Source: Planctomycetota bacterium
GTDB taxonomy: Bacteria > Planctomycetota > JAJSAM01 > JAJVHW01
Reading direction: 5' to 3'
Assembly: GCA_021414065.1 (NCBI GenBank)
Contig: JAIOPE010000178.1
Coordinates: 1-45,883, forward strand
Length of the DNA: 45,883 nt
The translations under genes were made by a program, and so were the position numbers. The notes under the pieces were generated by a model. The model worked only from the letters and a program-made list of their open reading frames with translations, was not told the DNA's origin and ran no database searches. Below are positions 7,988 to 17,404 of this stretch, one piece after another. Every line of letters starts with the position of its first letter. Position 1 is the stretch's first letter.

Positions 7988-9208
7988 ATGACCAACGTCC
8001 TGTTCCTGTCGCCCGGCTACCCACCCGAGATGCCGCAGTTCGTCGCAGGGCTCGGCACCGTCGGCGCCCGTGTGATGGGCATCGGCGACCAGCCACGCAC
8101 GGCGCTCCACCCGCAGGCGCAGAAGCACCTCACCGACTACCTGCAGGTCCACGACCTGTGGAATGAGGCGCAGACCGTCAGCGTGGTGAAGCACTGGGCC
8201 CAGGCGGTCCGCATCGACCGCGTCGAGTGCCTGTGGGAACCGGGAATGTACCTCGCGGCGAGGATACGTGAGGCTCTCGGCGTTCCGGGGATGACCGTCG
8301 CCGACACGGTCCCCTTCCGCGACAAGGAAGTGATGAAGCAGCGGCTCGACGCGGTCGGCATCCGCACGCCGCGCCACGATCGCGCGAAGACCGCGGCCGA
8401 AGTCCGGGCCGCCGCGGAGCGCATCGGCTACCCGCTCATCGTGAAGCCGATCGCTGGTGCCGGCTCGGCCGACACGCATCGCGTGGACGACGCGAAGCAA
8501 CTCGAAGAAGCGATCCGCGCGACGAGCCACGTCCCGGAGGTCTCCGTCGAGGAGTTCATCGACGGCGAGGAGTTCACGTTCGACACCGTCTGCGCCGGCG
8601 GGAAGATCCTCTACTGGAACGTGTCGTGGTACCGACCGCGCCCGCTCGTGCAGCGTCAGCTCCAGTGGGTCAGCCCGCAGACGATCGCACTGCGCGATCC
8701 GGAGCAGAAGGACCTCGCCGGCGGCGTCGAGATGGGCCGGAAGGTGCTGCAGGCGCTCAACTTCCGCGACGGTTTCACCCACATGGAGTGGTATCGGAAG
8801 GCCGACGGCGAGGCCGTGTTCGGCGAGATCGGCGGCCGCGCGCCTGGCGCGCGGTCCACCGACATCATGAACTGGGCCTGCGACTTCGACGTGTGGCAGG
8901 CGTGGGCCGAGGCGACGATCCACGGACGCATCGGCCAGCGGTGGGAGCGTCGCTACAACGCCGGCAACATCTTCAAGCGCGCCCACGGCGAGGGCCGCAT
9001 CCAGCGGATCGAGGGCCTCGAACGCATCCAGCGCGAGTTCGGTGAGCACATCGTGGACGTCGCGCTGCTCCCCGTCGGCGCGCAGCGTCGCAACTGGAAG
9101 CAGACGCTCATCTCCGACGGTTGCATCGTCGTGCGCCACCCGCACCTCGGCACGCTCACCGAGATCCTCGATCGGATCGGAACCGACGTTCAGATGTACG
9201 CCGGCTGA
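7988..9208 (+). CDS. ATP-grasp ligase, paralogue 2
   Basis: A 406-aa ATP-grasp protein aligning over its whole length with the protein at 3966-5186. Shared blocks include FRDKEVMKQRLDAVGI, YPLIVKPIAGAGSADTHRV, VEEFIDGEEFTFDT, DGFTHMEWYRKADGE and the Mg-site GEIGGRAPGAR, plus a GEGRIQRIEG segment near residue 340. Residues 1-110 form the pre-ATP-grasp domain. The two differ most around residues 215-245, after the shared YRP motif, a likely substrate-selecting region. It starts 50 bp after the cytochrome gene and lies 82 bp before the GCS2-CBS gene on the same strand. A carboxylate-amine ligase activity is expected; the substrate is unknown. Confidence 0.86.
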   Translation: MTNVLFLSPGYPPEMPQFVAGLGTVGARVMGIGDQPRTALHPQAQKHLTDYLQVHDLWNEAQTVSVVKHWAQAVRIDRVECLWEPGMYLAARIREALGVPGMTVADTVPFRDKEVMKQRLDAVGIRTPRHDRAKTAAEVRAAAERIGYPLIVKPIAGAGSADTHRVDDAKQLEEAIRATSHVPEVSVEEFIDGEEFTFDTVCAGGKILYWNVSWYRPRPLVQRQLQWVSPQTIALRDPEQKDLAGGVEMGRKVLQALNFRDGFTHMEWYRKADGEAVFGEIGGRAPGARSTDIMNWACDFDVWQAWAEATIHGRIGQRWERRYNAGNIFKRAHGEGRIQRIEGLERIQREFGEHIVDVALLPVGAQRRNWKQTLISDGCIVVRHPHLGTLTEILDRIGTDVQMYAG

Positions 9209-9290
9209 GCGACCTGCGGCCGCGCCGCACTTCGTCAGAGACTGACCCGCCCCTCATCAGCCCCCCCGCTCACCGAGGTAACCTCCCACC

Positions 9291-11321
9291 GTGGCCGGAA
9301 AATACGACGTAGACACCGAACAGGAAGCCGAACAACTCCGCGGGTTCACCAACCGGGTGCTGCGGGATCTCCGCGCCCTCGAGATGATGCTCGAGCGGAA
9401 CATGTTCGAGTCCGGCGCGCGCCGCATCGGCGCAGAGCAGGAGTGCTTCCTCGTGGACCGAAACTGGCACGCGGCTCCGGCCGCGCTCCAGATGATCGAA
9501 GCGCTGAAGGATCCGCACTACGTCACGGAAGTCGCGCAGTTCAACCTCGAGATGAATCTCGATCCGCTCGACTTCAAGGGCCCGTGCCTCCGGAAGCTCG
9601 AGGAGCAACTCCTCCACCTGCTCCTGAAGGCCCGCAGCGCAGCGCAGGGCATGGGCAAGGAGATCGTCCTCACGGGCATCCTCCCCACCGTCCGCCGGTC
9701 CGACCTCGGCCTCGACAACATGACCCCGATTCCGCGCTACTACGCGCTGAACAAGGCCATGACCGCGCTCCGCGGGTCGGACTACGAGATCCGCCTGAAG
9801 GGCGTGGACGAACTGCTCTTCCGCGTGGACTCGGTCATGGCGGAAAGCTGCAACACGAGCTTCCAAGTCCACTTCCAGGTCGATGCGCCGGAGTTCGCGA
9901 AGTACTACAACATCGCACAGGTGGTCGCCGCCCCGGTGCTCGCCGCCGCGACGAACTCCATGCTCCTCATGGGGCGCCGTCTCTGGCACGAGACGCGAAT
10001 CGCGCTCTTCCAGCAATCGGTGGACACGCGCTCCGCGACCGGACCGCGCGAGACGAGCCCGCGCGTGGACTTCGGCCGCCAGTGGGTCAGGAAGTCCGTC
10101 ACGGAGCTCTTCCAGGAAGCGATCTCGCGCTACCGCGTGCTGATCGCGACCGACTCCGACGAGGACCCGGTCGAGAAGGTCGAGCGGGGCATCGCTCCGG
10201 ATCTGAAGGCGCTGCGCCTCCACAACGGCACGATCTACCGCTGGAACCGCGCGTGCTACGGCATCGCGGACGGGAAGCCGCACCTTCGCATCGAGATGCG
10301 CGCGATCCCCAGCGGCCCGACGCCGGTGGACGAGGTCGCCAACGCCGCGTTCTGGTACGGACTCATGCTCGGTATGGGAATCCGCTACCCCGACATCACC
10401 GAGCAGATCTCGTTCGACGACGCGAAGGGCAACTTCTTCGGCGCGGCTCGCAACGGAATCGCCGCCCAGCTCACCTGGTTCGGAGGCGAGCAGATCTCCG
10501 CGAGGGACCTCATCCAGCAGCAGTTGCTGCCCATCGCGAAGGAAGGGCTCGAGTCCTGCGGCATTGACCCCGCCGACATCGAGCGGTACCTCGGCACGAT
10601 CCGCGAACGCATGGAGACGGCGCAGACGGGCTCGCGCTGGCAGCTCAAGTCGTTCAACGCGATCGGGGAGCACGGAACGATCAGCGAGAAGCTGAACGCG
10701 CTGACGGCCGGCACGATCAAACGTCAGTGGGAGAACGTGCCGGTCGCCCGCTGGACGCCCGCCCGCCTCGACGAGGGCGGCGGTTGGCAGAACAACTACG
10801 TCAAAGTCGAGCAGTTCATGACGACCGACTTCGTCACGGTGTCCGAGGACGACGGCCTCGACCTCGTCGCGAACCTGATGGTCTGGGAGAAGACCCGCCA
10901 CGTACCCGTCGAGGACCGCGACCACAAGCTGGTCGGACTCGTCTCCTACCGCGCCCTGCTCCGCGCGATGGCCAGCAGCACCGGCGACGCGAAGTCGCTC
11001 TCGGCCATCCCCGTCCGCGACGTGATGAAACGCGACCCGGTGTGCCTCTCGCCGGAGACGCCGACCCTGAAGGCGATCGAGATCCTGCGCCGCGGCGACT
11101 TCGGGACCCTGCCGGTCGTGGACAAGGACGGGCGGCTCGCGGGCATGGTCGTGGCCCGCAACGTCATGGGCATCGCCGCGGAACTCAGGGAACAGCAGCT
11201 CCGCGAGAAGCGCCTTCTGCGACGAGCCGACCGGGCGCTCGCCACGCACGTCAGCCGCGCGCCGTTCGCGGTTCCGTCGCGCACGGTTCCGTCGCGCGCG
11301 AGGATCGTCGGGGGGCGCCCG
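9291..11321 (+). CDS. GCS2-type carboxylate-amine ligase with two CBS domains; no stop before the convergent gene
   Basis: The first 490 or so residues belong to the glutamate-cysteine ligase 2 (GCS2) superfamily: GAEQECFLVDRNW near residue 46, NLEMNLDPLDF, a metal/ATP-site region around ESCNTSFQVHFQV, and HLRIEMRAIPSGPTPVDE near 335. Two CBS domains follow (about 505-560 and 575-635), which typically bind adenosine nucleotides and could regulate the ligase. GTG at 9291 is preceded by GAGGTA at suitable spacing. The frame has no stop where the protein should end: it stays open to 12837-12839, antisense to DUF1501 and into the DUF1800 gene. I end the feature at the border of that gene. The true C-terminus is unresolved. 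Confidence 0.8.
11269..11298. repeat. 15-bp tandem repeat, two copies
   Basis: CGGTTCCGTCGCGCA is followed directly by CGGTTCCGTCGCGCG. It lies at the 3' end of the GCS2-CBS frame, exactly where a stop codon is expected and missing. A repeat-length change here would be multiple of three and would not alter the frame. Confidence 0.75.
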
Positions 11322-12626
11322 TCAGACGAAGTTCAGGACGTTCTCGATCGCGAGCGGCTCCGGGAACACGGGGATCGGGTCGGCTCCGAGGTGGTCCTTC
11401 AGGACTTCCTTGTAGATGCTGCGGAAGTCCACGCCGTACGAGAGGTAGCCCGACGAGTTGGTCAGGTCCGCATCGGTGAGGTCCGGGCCGTACGACGAGC
11501 CGCCGGAGATCGCGCCGCCGAGCAGCAGACTCGAGAATGCATGTCCGTGGTCGGTTCCGGCCGAACCGTTCACCCCGGTGCGCCGCCCGAACTCGGTGAT
11601 GACGACGATCATGACGTCGTCCCACACGCCGAGTGCCTTCATCTCGTCGGAGAATGCGCCGATCGCGCCGTCGAGTTGCGAGAAGAGCGGCGGCAGCGCG
11701 CCGCCGGACGCCGCGCCCTGTCCGCCGTGCGTGTCGAAGCCGCCGAACCCGGTGTAGAAGATCCGGGTCTCGAAGCCGCCCTGGATGAGCGCCGCGATGT
11801 CTTTCATGCGGTTCGCGATGGTCGTGTTCGGCCACGTGACGCCCGCAGTGGAGAGATACGTGGTGTGGCCGCTCAGCGCCGTCGCGACCTGCGAGGTCAG
11901 GTCGTGGGCCGACGAGAGAGCGGACTTCGCCTCCGACGCGAGGCCGGTCGTGGAGGAGGCCTGGAGGATGGAGCGGGCCTTCTCGATGCGGTAGAGCCGC
12001 GCGTTCGTCGAACCCGTTCCGGTGAGCTTGAATCCGGCGAGACTCGACACGAGAAGCGGGTTCGTCGTGCCGCCGACGAAGTCGAGCGGGCGCCCAAACC
12101 CCACGGAGACCGCGCCGAGCGGCGTGGACGTGTTCAGGTCGGCGTACCGTGCGATCCAGCCGCTGGGGTTGATGCCGAGCGGGCCGAATCCGTTGCGCAC
12201 GCCGTAGCTGAAGATGTCCTGGCTCTCGAAGTGCGAGAGGTTCGCGGTCGGGTATCCGACACGCTGCACCGCGGCGGCGTCGCCCGAGTTCCAAAGGCCC
12301 TGCACGCGGGGCATGCTGGGGTGGAGCTTGTAGAGCGAGTTCCCGTTCAGCGCGAGCGCCGACGACGACGGCACTGTGATCGCGCCGCGCTGCACCGAGT
12401 ACTGGGCGAGGCCGACCGGGATCACCATGTGGAGCGTGTCACACCCTCCGCTCATGTTGATCACGACGAGTCGCTTGTGGCCGGTCAGCGGGGCGCCGGA
12501 TGCCTCCGACGCGCGGCGGCCGATCGGGCCGAGCGCCATGAGGCCGGCCGAGAGCAGGCTGGCTCGCATCACGTCGCGGCGGGTGATGTTCTTCGGAAGG
12601 CGGAAGGACGAGCCGAGGTTGAGCAT
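11322..12626 (-). CDS. DUF1501 family exported protein
   Basis: A 434-aa protein of the DUF1501 family, which belongs to the alkaline phosphatase/sulfatase-like fold. The N-terminus RRDVMRASLLSAGLMALGP is a twin-arginine-type export signal. Family motifs VVINMSGGCDTLHMVIP, FGGFDTHGGQG, VVITEFGRRTGVNG and GTDHGHAFSSLLLGG are all present, the last two carrying likely metal ligands. It starts at ATG 12626 with GGAG upstream and lies 19 bp after the DUF1800 gene. This pair is a very common planctomycete arrangement, and the two products are thought to act together outside the cytoplasm; the substrate is not known. Confidence 0.92.
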   Translation of the reverse strand: MLNLGSSFRLPKNITRRDVMRASLLSAGLMALGPIGRRASEASGAPLTGHKRLVVINMSGGCDTLHMVIPVGLAQYSVQRGAITVPSSSALALNGNSLYKLHPSMPRVQGLWNSGDAAAVQRVGYPTANLSHFESQDIFSYGVRNGFGPLGINPSGWIARYADLNTSTPLGAVSVGFGRPLDFVGGTTNPLLVSSLAGFKLTGTGSTNARLYRIEKARSILQASSTTGLASEAKSALSSAHDLTSQVATALSGHTTYLSTAGVTWPNTTIANRMKDIAALIQGGFETRIFYTGFGGFDTHGGQGAASGGALPPLFSQLDGAIGAFSDEMKALGVWDDVMIVVITEFGRRTGVNGSAGTDHGHAFSSLLLGGAISGGSSYGPDLTDADLTNSSGYLSYGVDFRSIYKEVLKDHLGADPIPVFPEPLAIENVLNFV

Positions 12627-12645
12627 GGTGGTTCTCCGTTGGCTC

Positions 12646-15108
12646 TCAGCGGATCTGGTAGGTCGGGTGCTGGGCGAGGATGTAGAGCAGGCCGCGGACG
12701 CGCTCGTCGAGGTGCGCCTGGCTGCTGCCGTCGAACGTCGACGCGGTGTAGGTCCCGTTCGTCTGACGCTGCGTGTTCAGGTAGTCGATGCACGACGTCC
12801 GCTCGGCGTCGGAGAGCGTCACCCGCAGCAGCTTCGTGAGCGCGTCAACGACCTCGCCCGCGCTGCGCTGCCCGATCGGCGGAAGGATGTTCGCGACTTC
12901 GATCCCCGCGGTGCGCTGACGCGTGGTGTCCTCGATGCACAGGTACGCGAGATTGGCCCGGTCCGCCATGTTCTGAGCCGAGAACCAGAGGTCTCCCTGC
13001 ACCCATCCATTCACGGTGGGCGGCTGCGTCGGCACTTGGCCCAGCGTGGACAACTGCCCCTGCAGGGTCGATGGCGTGAGCTTGAGCCCGGTCGCCTGGA
13101 TGAAACCGATCGAGAATTCGACCGGGTTCTTCACGAGCGAGCGACGCGAAGCGGTCGAGAAGAACGCCTCCGAACGGAGCAGCGCGCGAAGGAACGGCGC
13201 GAGCTCGTAGTTCTGCGAGCGAAGGTACGCCGCCATGTCGGCGACGAGGGTGGCAGGCGGCTTCTCGTAGCAGAAGTGCTCGAACAGTTTGGTCGTGATG
13301 AACTCGGCGACCGCAGCGTGGTCCAACGTCAGGTCCACCATCGCCTGGTAGTCGTCGGTGACCGGCTGGCCGCCGATCGTGAACCCGAGGACCGTCTTGT
13401 TGCGAGAGTCGTGGCGCGTGGGGTCGAAGACCATCGACACGAGGCCGGTGGTCGGGTCAGTGGTCTGCTTGTAGCCGGTGAACGCCTTAGCAGCCTGCAC
13501 GATGTCGGCCTGCGTGTAGCCGTTGTCCACGCCGAGAGTGAAGAGCTCCCAGAACTCGCGGCCGAAGTTCTCGTTCGGCGCAGTCGCCGTGTTCCGGTAC
13601 CCGTCGAGGTACTTGATCATGGCGCCGGAGCGGGCCATCTTCAGCAGCAACGAACGCAGGTTCCCGTTGCCCTCGTAGCGATACAGGTTCACGTAGTCCT
13701 GCATCAGGTGGTTCTCGCCGGTCTCGAGGTTGTCGGTCGAGACCGCGAACAGGTCGCACCAGAAGAACGCCATCCGCTCCTGGAACGGGTTGTTCGAGTT
13801 GATCATGAGGCTGGACCACCAGCGGGCGAGCTGCGTGGCACTCGGGAACTTCCCGGAGTAGCCGGGGGGGTCGGTGGCGTTGACCAGTTCCGGCGCCGCA
13901 ATCGCCTCGGCGGGTCCGGACTGGTTGAAGTTGAGCGACGCGTCGATGAACGAGCTGAGCCCCTGGGACTGCAACTTCGCGAGTTCGCCGGCGGGGACGC
14001 CGAACTGGGTGCGCGTGAGGAAGTGGCGCAGGTCGTCGTCGGCGAGGGTGCGCGTCTCCGCGGCGAACGAACGTGCGCGGTTGATGCGCGTCTTGAAGCT
14101 CACCACGGCCGACGATGAGCCCGCGAAGTTCGCCGCCGTGACCGTGTAGGCCGTCGTGTCGCGGACCTCGATCGGCGTGCCGGAGATCGCGCCCGTCGCA
14201 GCGTCGAAGACGATCCCTGCGGGGACGGACGGCGCGATCGAGAACTTCCCGCGCGGGGCGGACCCGGTGAGCGGAGCGAGCGGCACGATCGTCGTCTCGG
14301 TCTCGAACTCACTCGTACCGGCGGCGTAGGTGAGCGGGGCGGGAGCCGCGACCGACGCAACCACGGCGCCCACGCCCGACGCGCTCGCGCCGAACCCTTT
14401 GACCGTCCAGTTCACGGCGACGTCACCGGTGGTGGACGGCCCGGTGCCCGTGAACTTGAACGTCTTGCCCTGCTTCAGGGAGAGCGAGTACGTCTTCTTG
14501 CCGCGCGACCCGGAGACCTTGAGGTCGATCGTGTCGCCGCAGGCGATGACGTGCCCCGTACCGGTGAGCCGGCCGGTGGCGTCTTCGGTGACCGCGCACT
14601 CGAGCGTCGCCGTCTCGGCGCCGGCGGTCGCCAGATTCGCGGCGAAGTTGTGTTTTCCGGACGCCAGCGAGCCCTTGCCGGTCGAGCGTCCCGCGAGGGT
14701 CGTCCCGACGATGCCGCCGGAGAACGAGATCCGATCCGGCCCCGAGGTCGCCGTGAAGGCGGCGTGCGTGCCCTTCTTTCCGTGCGAGACGCTGCCCTTC
14801 ACGGCGAACGACCGCAGCCCGACCACGAGCGAGCCGGAGAGCTTGCCGGCGACGCTGGTGTCCACCTGCAGCGTGCCCTGCACGGGTCCGGTCGGCGTGT
14901 CGATCGTGAGCTGGAACGTGCCGTCCACCTGCACCGGCGCCAGTTGCACGTCGAACGAGAATGTCTGCGGCGCAGGGTCTGCGCGGAGCGGTTGCGCTCT
15001 CCCACCGATCGTGGCGAGCAGGACCGCGGTGGTCAGGCAAAGTCCGCGCGCTGCCGAGGCGTTTCGCACGAACGGAGGACGGTCGCTCATGAGCTTGCCG
15101 TGAGTCAT
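12646..15108 (-). CDS. DUF1800 family exported protein with Ig-like N-terminus
   Basis: An 820-aa protein. Residues 1-43 look like a signal peptide. Residues about 45-250 are Thr/Gly/Ser-rich beta structure, and about 260-345 form a putative Ig (He_PIG-like) domain with GIVFDAATGAISGTP. From about 355 to the end is DUF1800: LRHFLTRTQFGVPAGEL, MAFFWCDLFAVS, NENFGREFWELFTLGVD, YTQADIVQAAKAFTGY and a C-terminal YILAQHPTYQIR. GGAGGTGAAGCG precedes ATG 15108. It is the first gene of the DUF1800-DUF1501 pair. DUF1800 proteins have no assigned biochemical function. The N-terminal beta domains are longer than in most family members. Confidence 0.92.
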   Translation of the reverse strand: MTHGKLMSDRPPFVRNASAARGLCLTTAVLLATIGGRAQPLRADPAPQTFSFDVQLAPVQVDGTFQLTIDTPTGPVQGTLQVDTSVAGKLSGSLVVGLRSFAVKGSVSHGKKGTHAAFTATSGPDRISFSGGIVGTTLAGRSTGKGSLASGKHNFAANLATAGAETATLECAVTEDATGRLTGTGHVIACGDTIDLKVSGSRGKKTYSLSLKQGKTFKFTGTGPSTTGDVAVNWTVKGFGASASGVGAVVASVAAPAPLTYAAGTSEFETETTIVPLAPLTGSAPRGKFSIAPSVPAGIVFDAATGAISGTPIEVRDTTAYTVTAANFAGSSSAVVSFKTRINRARSFAAETRTLADDDLRHFLTRTQFGVPAGELAKLQSQGLSSFIDASLNFNQSGPAEAIAAPELVNATDPPGYSGKFPSATQLARWWSSLMINSNNPFQERMAFFWCDLFAVSTDNLETGENHLMQDYVNLYRYEGNGNLRSLLLKMARSGAMIKYLDGYRNTATAPNENFGREFWELFTLGVDNGYTQADIVQAAKAFTGYKQTTDPTTGLVSMVFDPTRHDSRNKTVLGFTIGGQPVTDDYQAMVDLTLDHAAVAEFITTKLFEHFCYEKPPATLVADMAAYLRSQNYELAPFLRALLRSEAFFSTASRRSLVKNPVEFSIGFIQATGLKLTPSTLQGQLSTLGQVPTQPPTVNGWVQGDLWFSAQNMADRANLAYLCIEDTTRQRTAGIEVANILPPIGQRSAGEVVDALTKLLRVTLSDAERTSCIDYLNTQRQTNGTYTASTFDGSSQAHLDERVRGLLYILAQHPTYQIR

Positions 15109-15251
15109 CGCTTCACCTCCCGGAGGGCGCCGCGGGTCGAGTCCGCGTCGCCCGGAACACTACACCAGAGACACCGGTCCGTTACCAGGGTCACGCCGTT
15201 TTCTCATTGCGAAGGACGTCGGCCACGGGCGGGCCGTTTCAACGACGCCGA

Positions 15252-17279
15252 TCAATCCCGCCGGATGCGCCAGATCGACGCGAAGGTGGACACCCAGAGT
15301 TCGCCCTCCGGTCCCACCGCCACGTCGAGCGGCTTGTTGACGAAGTCGGACTCGTCGAACTGCACGAACGTCGTCTCCGATTCGACGTCGATGCCACTGA
15401 GAACGATCCGGCGCACGCGCGTCAGGTCGTAGCTCCCGAAGAACAGGTTGTCCGCGTACTCGGGGCCGAATCCGGGGCCGGGATGGAATGCCGCCCCCGT
15501 CGGCACGATCACCGGCGTCCAGTCGATCAGACGGATGCCGCGAAGCGACCCGAAGGATGCGTCGGGCGGAGCGCCCCACTCGAAGTTGCGCCCCGGCAGC
15601 ACGAAATCGAGCTCGTCGTGCGCGTTCGGACCGTTCTCCGTGACGAAGAGCCGCCCCGTTCCCGGCTGGAACGCCAGCCCGAAGCAGTTGCGGAACCCGC
15701 GCGCCCACTCCGGCGACCCGGGCACGGGACCGTCCGAAGGTACGGTGCCGTCCTCGCCGTAGCGGAGCACCCGCCCGGCGAGGCTGCCGTCGGCCTGAGA
15801 GAGCGCCGCGTCGCCGGTGTCGCCGGTGGTGACGTACAGCTTCCCGTCGGGACCGAACCGCAGAACGCCCGCGTTCTGCGTGTCGCCGGTCGGCAGATCG
15901 TCCACCACCACGTCCGGGCCGGACGTCGCGACGTCGCCCGCCCCCGTGAACCGAAGGATGCGATTGCGCGCGGGCCTGCCGTCGGACGGCGGCGTCGTTG
16001 CGAACACGTAAACGTGCCCGCTCGCCGCGAAGTCCGGCGCGAGCGCAATCCCGAGGAGTCCCTGCTCACTCCCGGTCTGGATCGGAACGGTCGCGAACGG
16101 TTCCGCACGCAGCACGCCGTCGGCGCCGACCACGCGGATGCGACCGGTCTGCAGCTCGTCGTAGAAGACGCGGCCATCGGGGGCCGGGGCGATCTTCGAC
16201 GGGAAGACGGCCCCGGCGACGACCTCCTCGATCGCGAAACCGCCCGCAAGGGACACGACGGCCGCCGGCAGCGCGGGATCGGGATCCACGGTCAGGTCGG
16301 ACGACACGGAACCCCGCACGTTGCGCGCGGTCACGCGGTGGACCGTCGCCGGTCCGGCCGTGGTGGCCGCCCCGCCGGTCGCCCCCGTCGCGGGATCGAG
16401 CGTGAGTCCTGCGGGAAGGTCGGGCGTCACCGTGAACAGAAACGGCCCGGTGCCCGAGATCGACGGGCCCGCGCTCGGAGCTACGCCGCCGACACGCGCG
16501 AACACGGTCGCCCCGTAGTCGAGGCCGGACGGCGCGGCGACGGCCAGCGCCCCGGGCGGCCCGAGATTGAGTGCGCGGCGGACGTACGTCGCGCCGCACG
16601 CCGAGGCGATGACACGCGCCGTGCCGAGATCGGGCCCCCACCGCACGCGAAAACGTCCGCGCCCGAGCGGTTGAACGCTCGACACGATCGCCTCGAACTG
16701 GTCGTCGTCGTTGACGACGTCCACCCGGGCGTCCGCGGCGCACGACGCCGGCACGACGCGGAACACCGACGCACGGCCCGGTCGGTGGACGGCGCCCGTA
16801 CGGCCACCGACCTCGATGAGATCGAGCGGCGCGGCAGCGTCCCCCTCCAGCCGACGCGCGACCGCGCGCGCCGCGCCGGCGGCGTCGCGAATCGCAAAGG
16901 CCGACGGCGTCAGGTCGTCGCCCGCCGCGCCAAGGACGGTGCCGACCCGCTCGATCCTGGCGCGCAGCCGGGAGAGAACCGCACGGGCCTGACGGGGAAA
17001 ATCCTCCGTCGCAGATGCGGACGCCGACGCGGAAGCCAGCGCAGTTCGCGCCGCAGCGCGGTCGTCATCGACGAGAGCCCGCGCCGCATCGGCGAGCCGA
17101 TCTTCGACGGACCGGATGTGCGCCCGCGGGTCCGGCGCGACGTCCGCCGCCGTCGCGGGGCGTGCGCCGACGAACAGTGCCACGGAGACGGTTGCGAACA
17201 AGGCGTGTGCGACGAATGCGTGTGTGACGAAGACGATCACGCGGGCGCGGGGCGCGGAATGCCTGAACGACTCGGACAT
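15252..17279 (-). CDS. PQQ-type glucose/sorbosone dehydrogenase-like protein
   Basis: A 675-aa secreted protein. An N-terminal hydrophobic segment ending near ARPATAADV is the likely signal peptide, followed by a helical Ala/Arg-rich part (50-115), an unknown beta region, and an Ig-like He_PIG domain (about 235-320, DLPAGLTLDPATGATGG). From about 330 is a six-bladed propeller of the GSDH family: EQGLLGIALAPDFAASGHVY, NRILRFTG, GFRNCFGLAFQPGTGRL, ENGPNAHDELDFVLPGRNFE and HPGPGFGPEYADNLFFGSYD. Family members are soluble PQQ-dependent sugar (aldose) dehydrogenases, so periplasmic sugar oxidation is plausible. GGAG precedes the ATG. It is divergent from the response-regulator gene. Confidence 0.85.
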   Translation of the reverse strand: MSESFRHSAPRARVIVFVTHAFVAHALFATVSVALFVGARPATAADVAPDPRAHIRSVEDRLADAARALVDDDRAAARTALASASASASATEDFPRQARAVLSRLRARIERVGTVLGAAGDDLTPSAFAIRDAAGAARAVARRLEGDAAAPLDLIEVGGRTGAVHRPGRASVFRVVPASCAADARVDVVNDDDQFEAIVSSVQPLGRGRFRVRWGPDLGTARVIASACGATYVRRALNLGPPGALAVAAPSGLDYGATVFARVGGVAPSAGPSISGTGPFLFTVTPDLPAGLTLDPATGATGGAATTAGPATVHRVTARNVRGSVSSDLTVDPDPALPAAVVSLAGGFAIEEVVAGAVFPSKIAPAPDGRVFYDELQTGRIRVVGADGVLRAEPFATVPIQTGSEQGLLGIALAPDFAASGHVYVFATTPPSDGRPARNRILRFTGAGDVATSGPDVVVDDLPTGDTQNAGVLRFGPDGKLYVTTGDTGDAALSQADGSLAGRVLRYGEDGTVPSDGPVPGSPEWARGFRNCFGLAFQPGTGRLFVTENGPNAHDELDFVLPGRNFEWGAPPDASFGSLRGIRLIDWTPVIVPTGAAFHPGPGFGPEYADNLFFGSYDLTRVRRIVLSGIDVESETTFVQFDESDFVNKPLDVAVGPEGELWVSTFASIWRIRRD

Positions 17280-17404
17280 CTGGACTCCAGATCGGAACGC
17301 TGCGAAGCGTCGCCGGGAACGGATGGTGCCCGACGAGAGCGAACGCGACGACGGCCATCCGGGTTGCAGCCGCGTTTCGCGCGGCGATCACATAAGATGC
17401 CGCC

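Noticed and set aside
7172..9145. Long minus-strand open frame opposite the cytochrome and ATP-grasp genes
   Set aside because: Antisense to two clearly recognisable genes; no family motif in its own translation.
9270..11249. 659-codon minus-strand frame opposite the GCS2-CBS gene
   Set aside because: Arg/Glu/Val-rich shadow of a recognisable plus-strand gene.
11322..12839. Extension of the GCS2-CBS protein by 506 residues through the antisense of DUF1501
   Set aside because: The extension has no recognisable content, while the opposite strand encodes a complete DUF1501 protein; treated as an unresolved 3' end instead.
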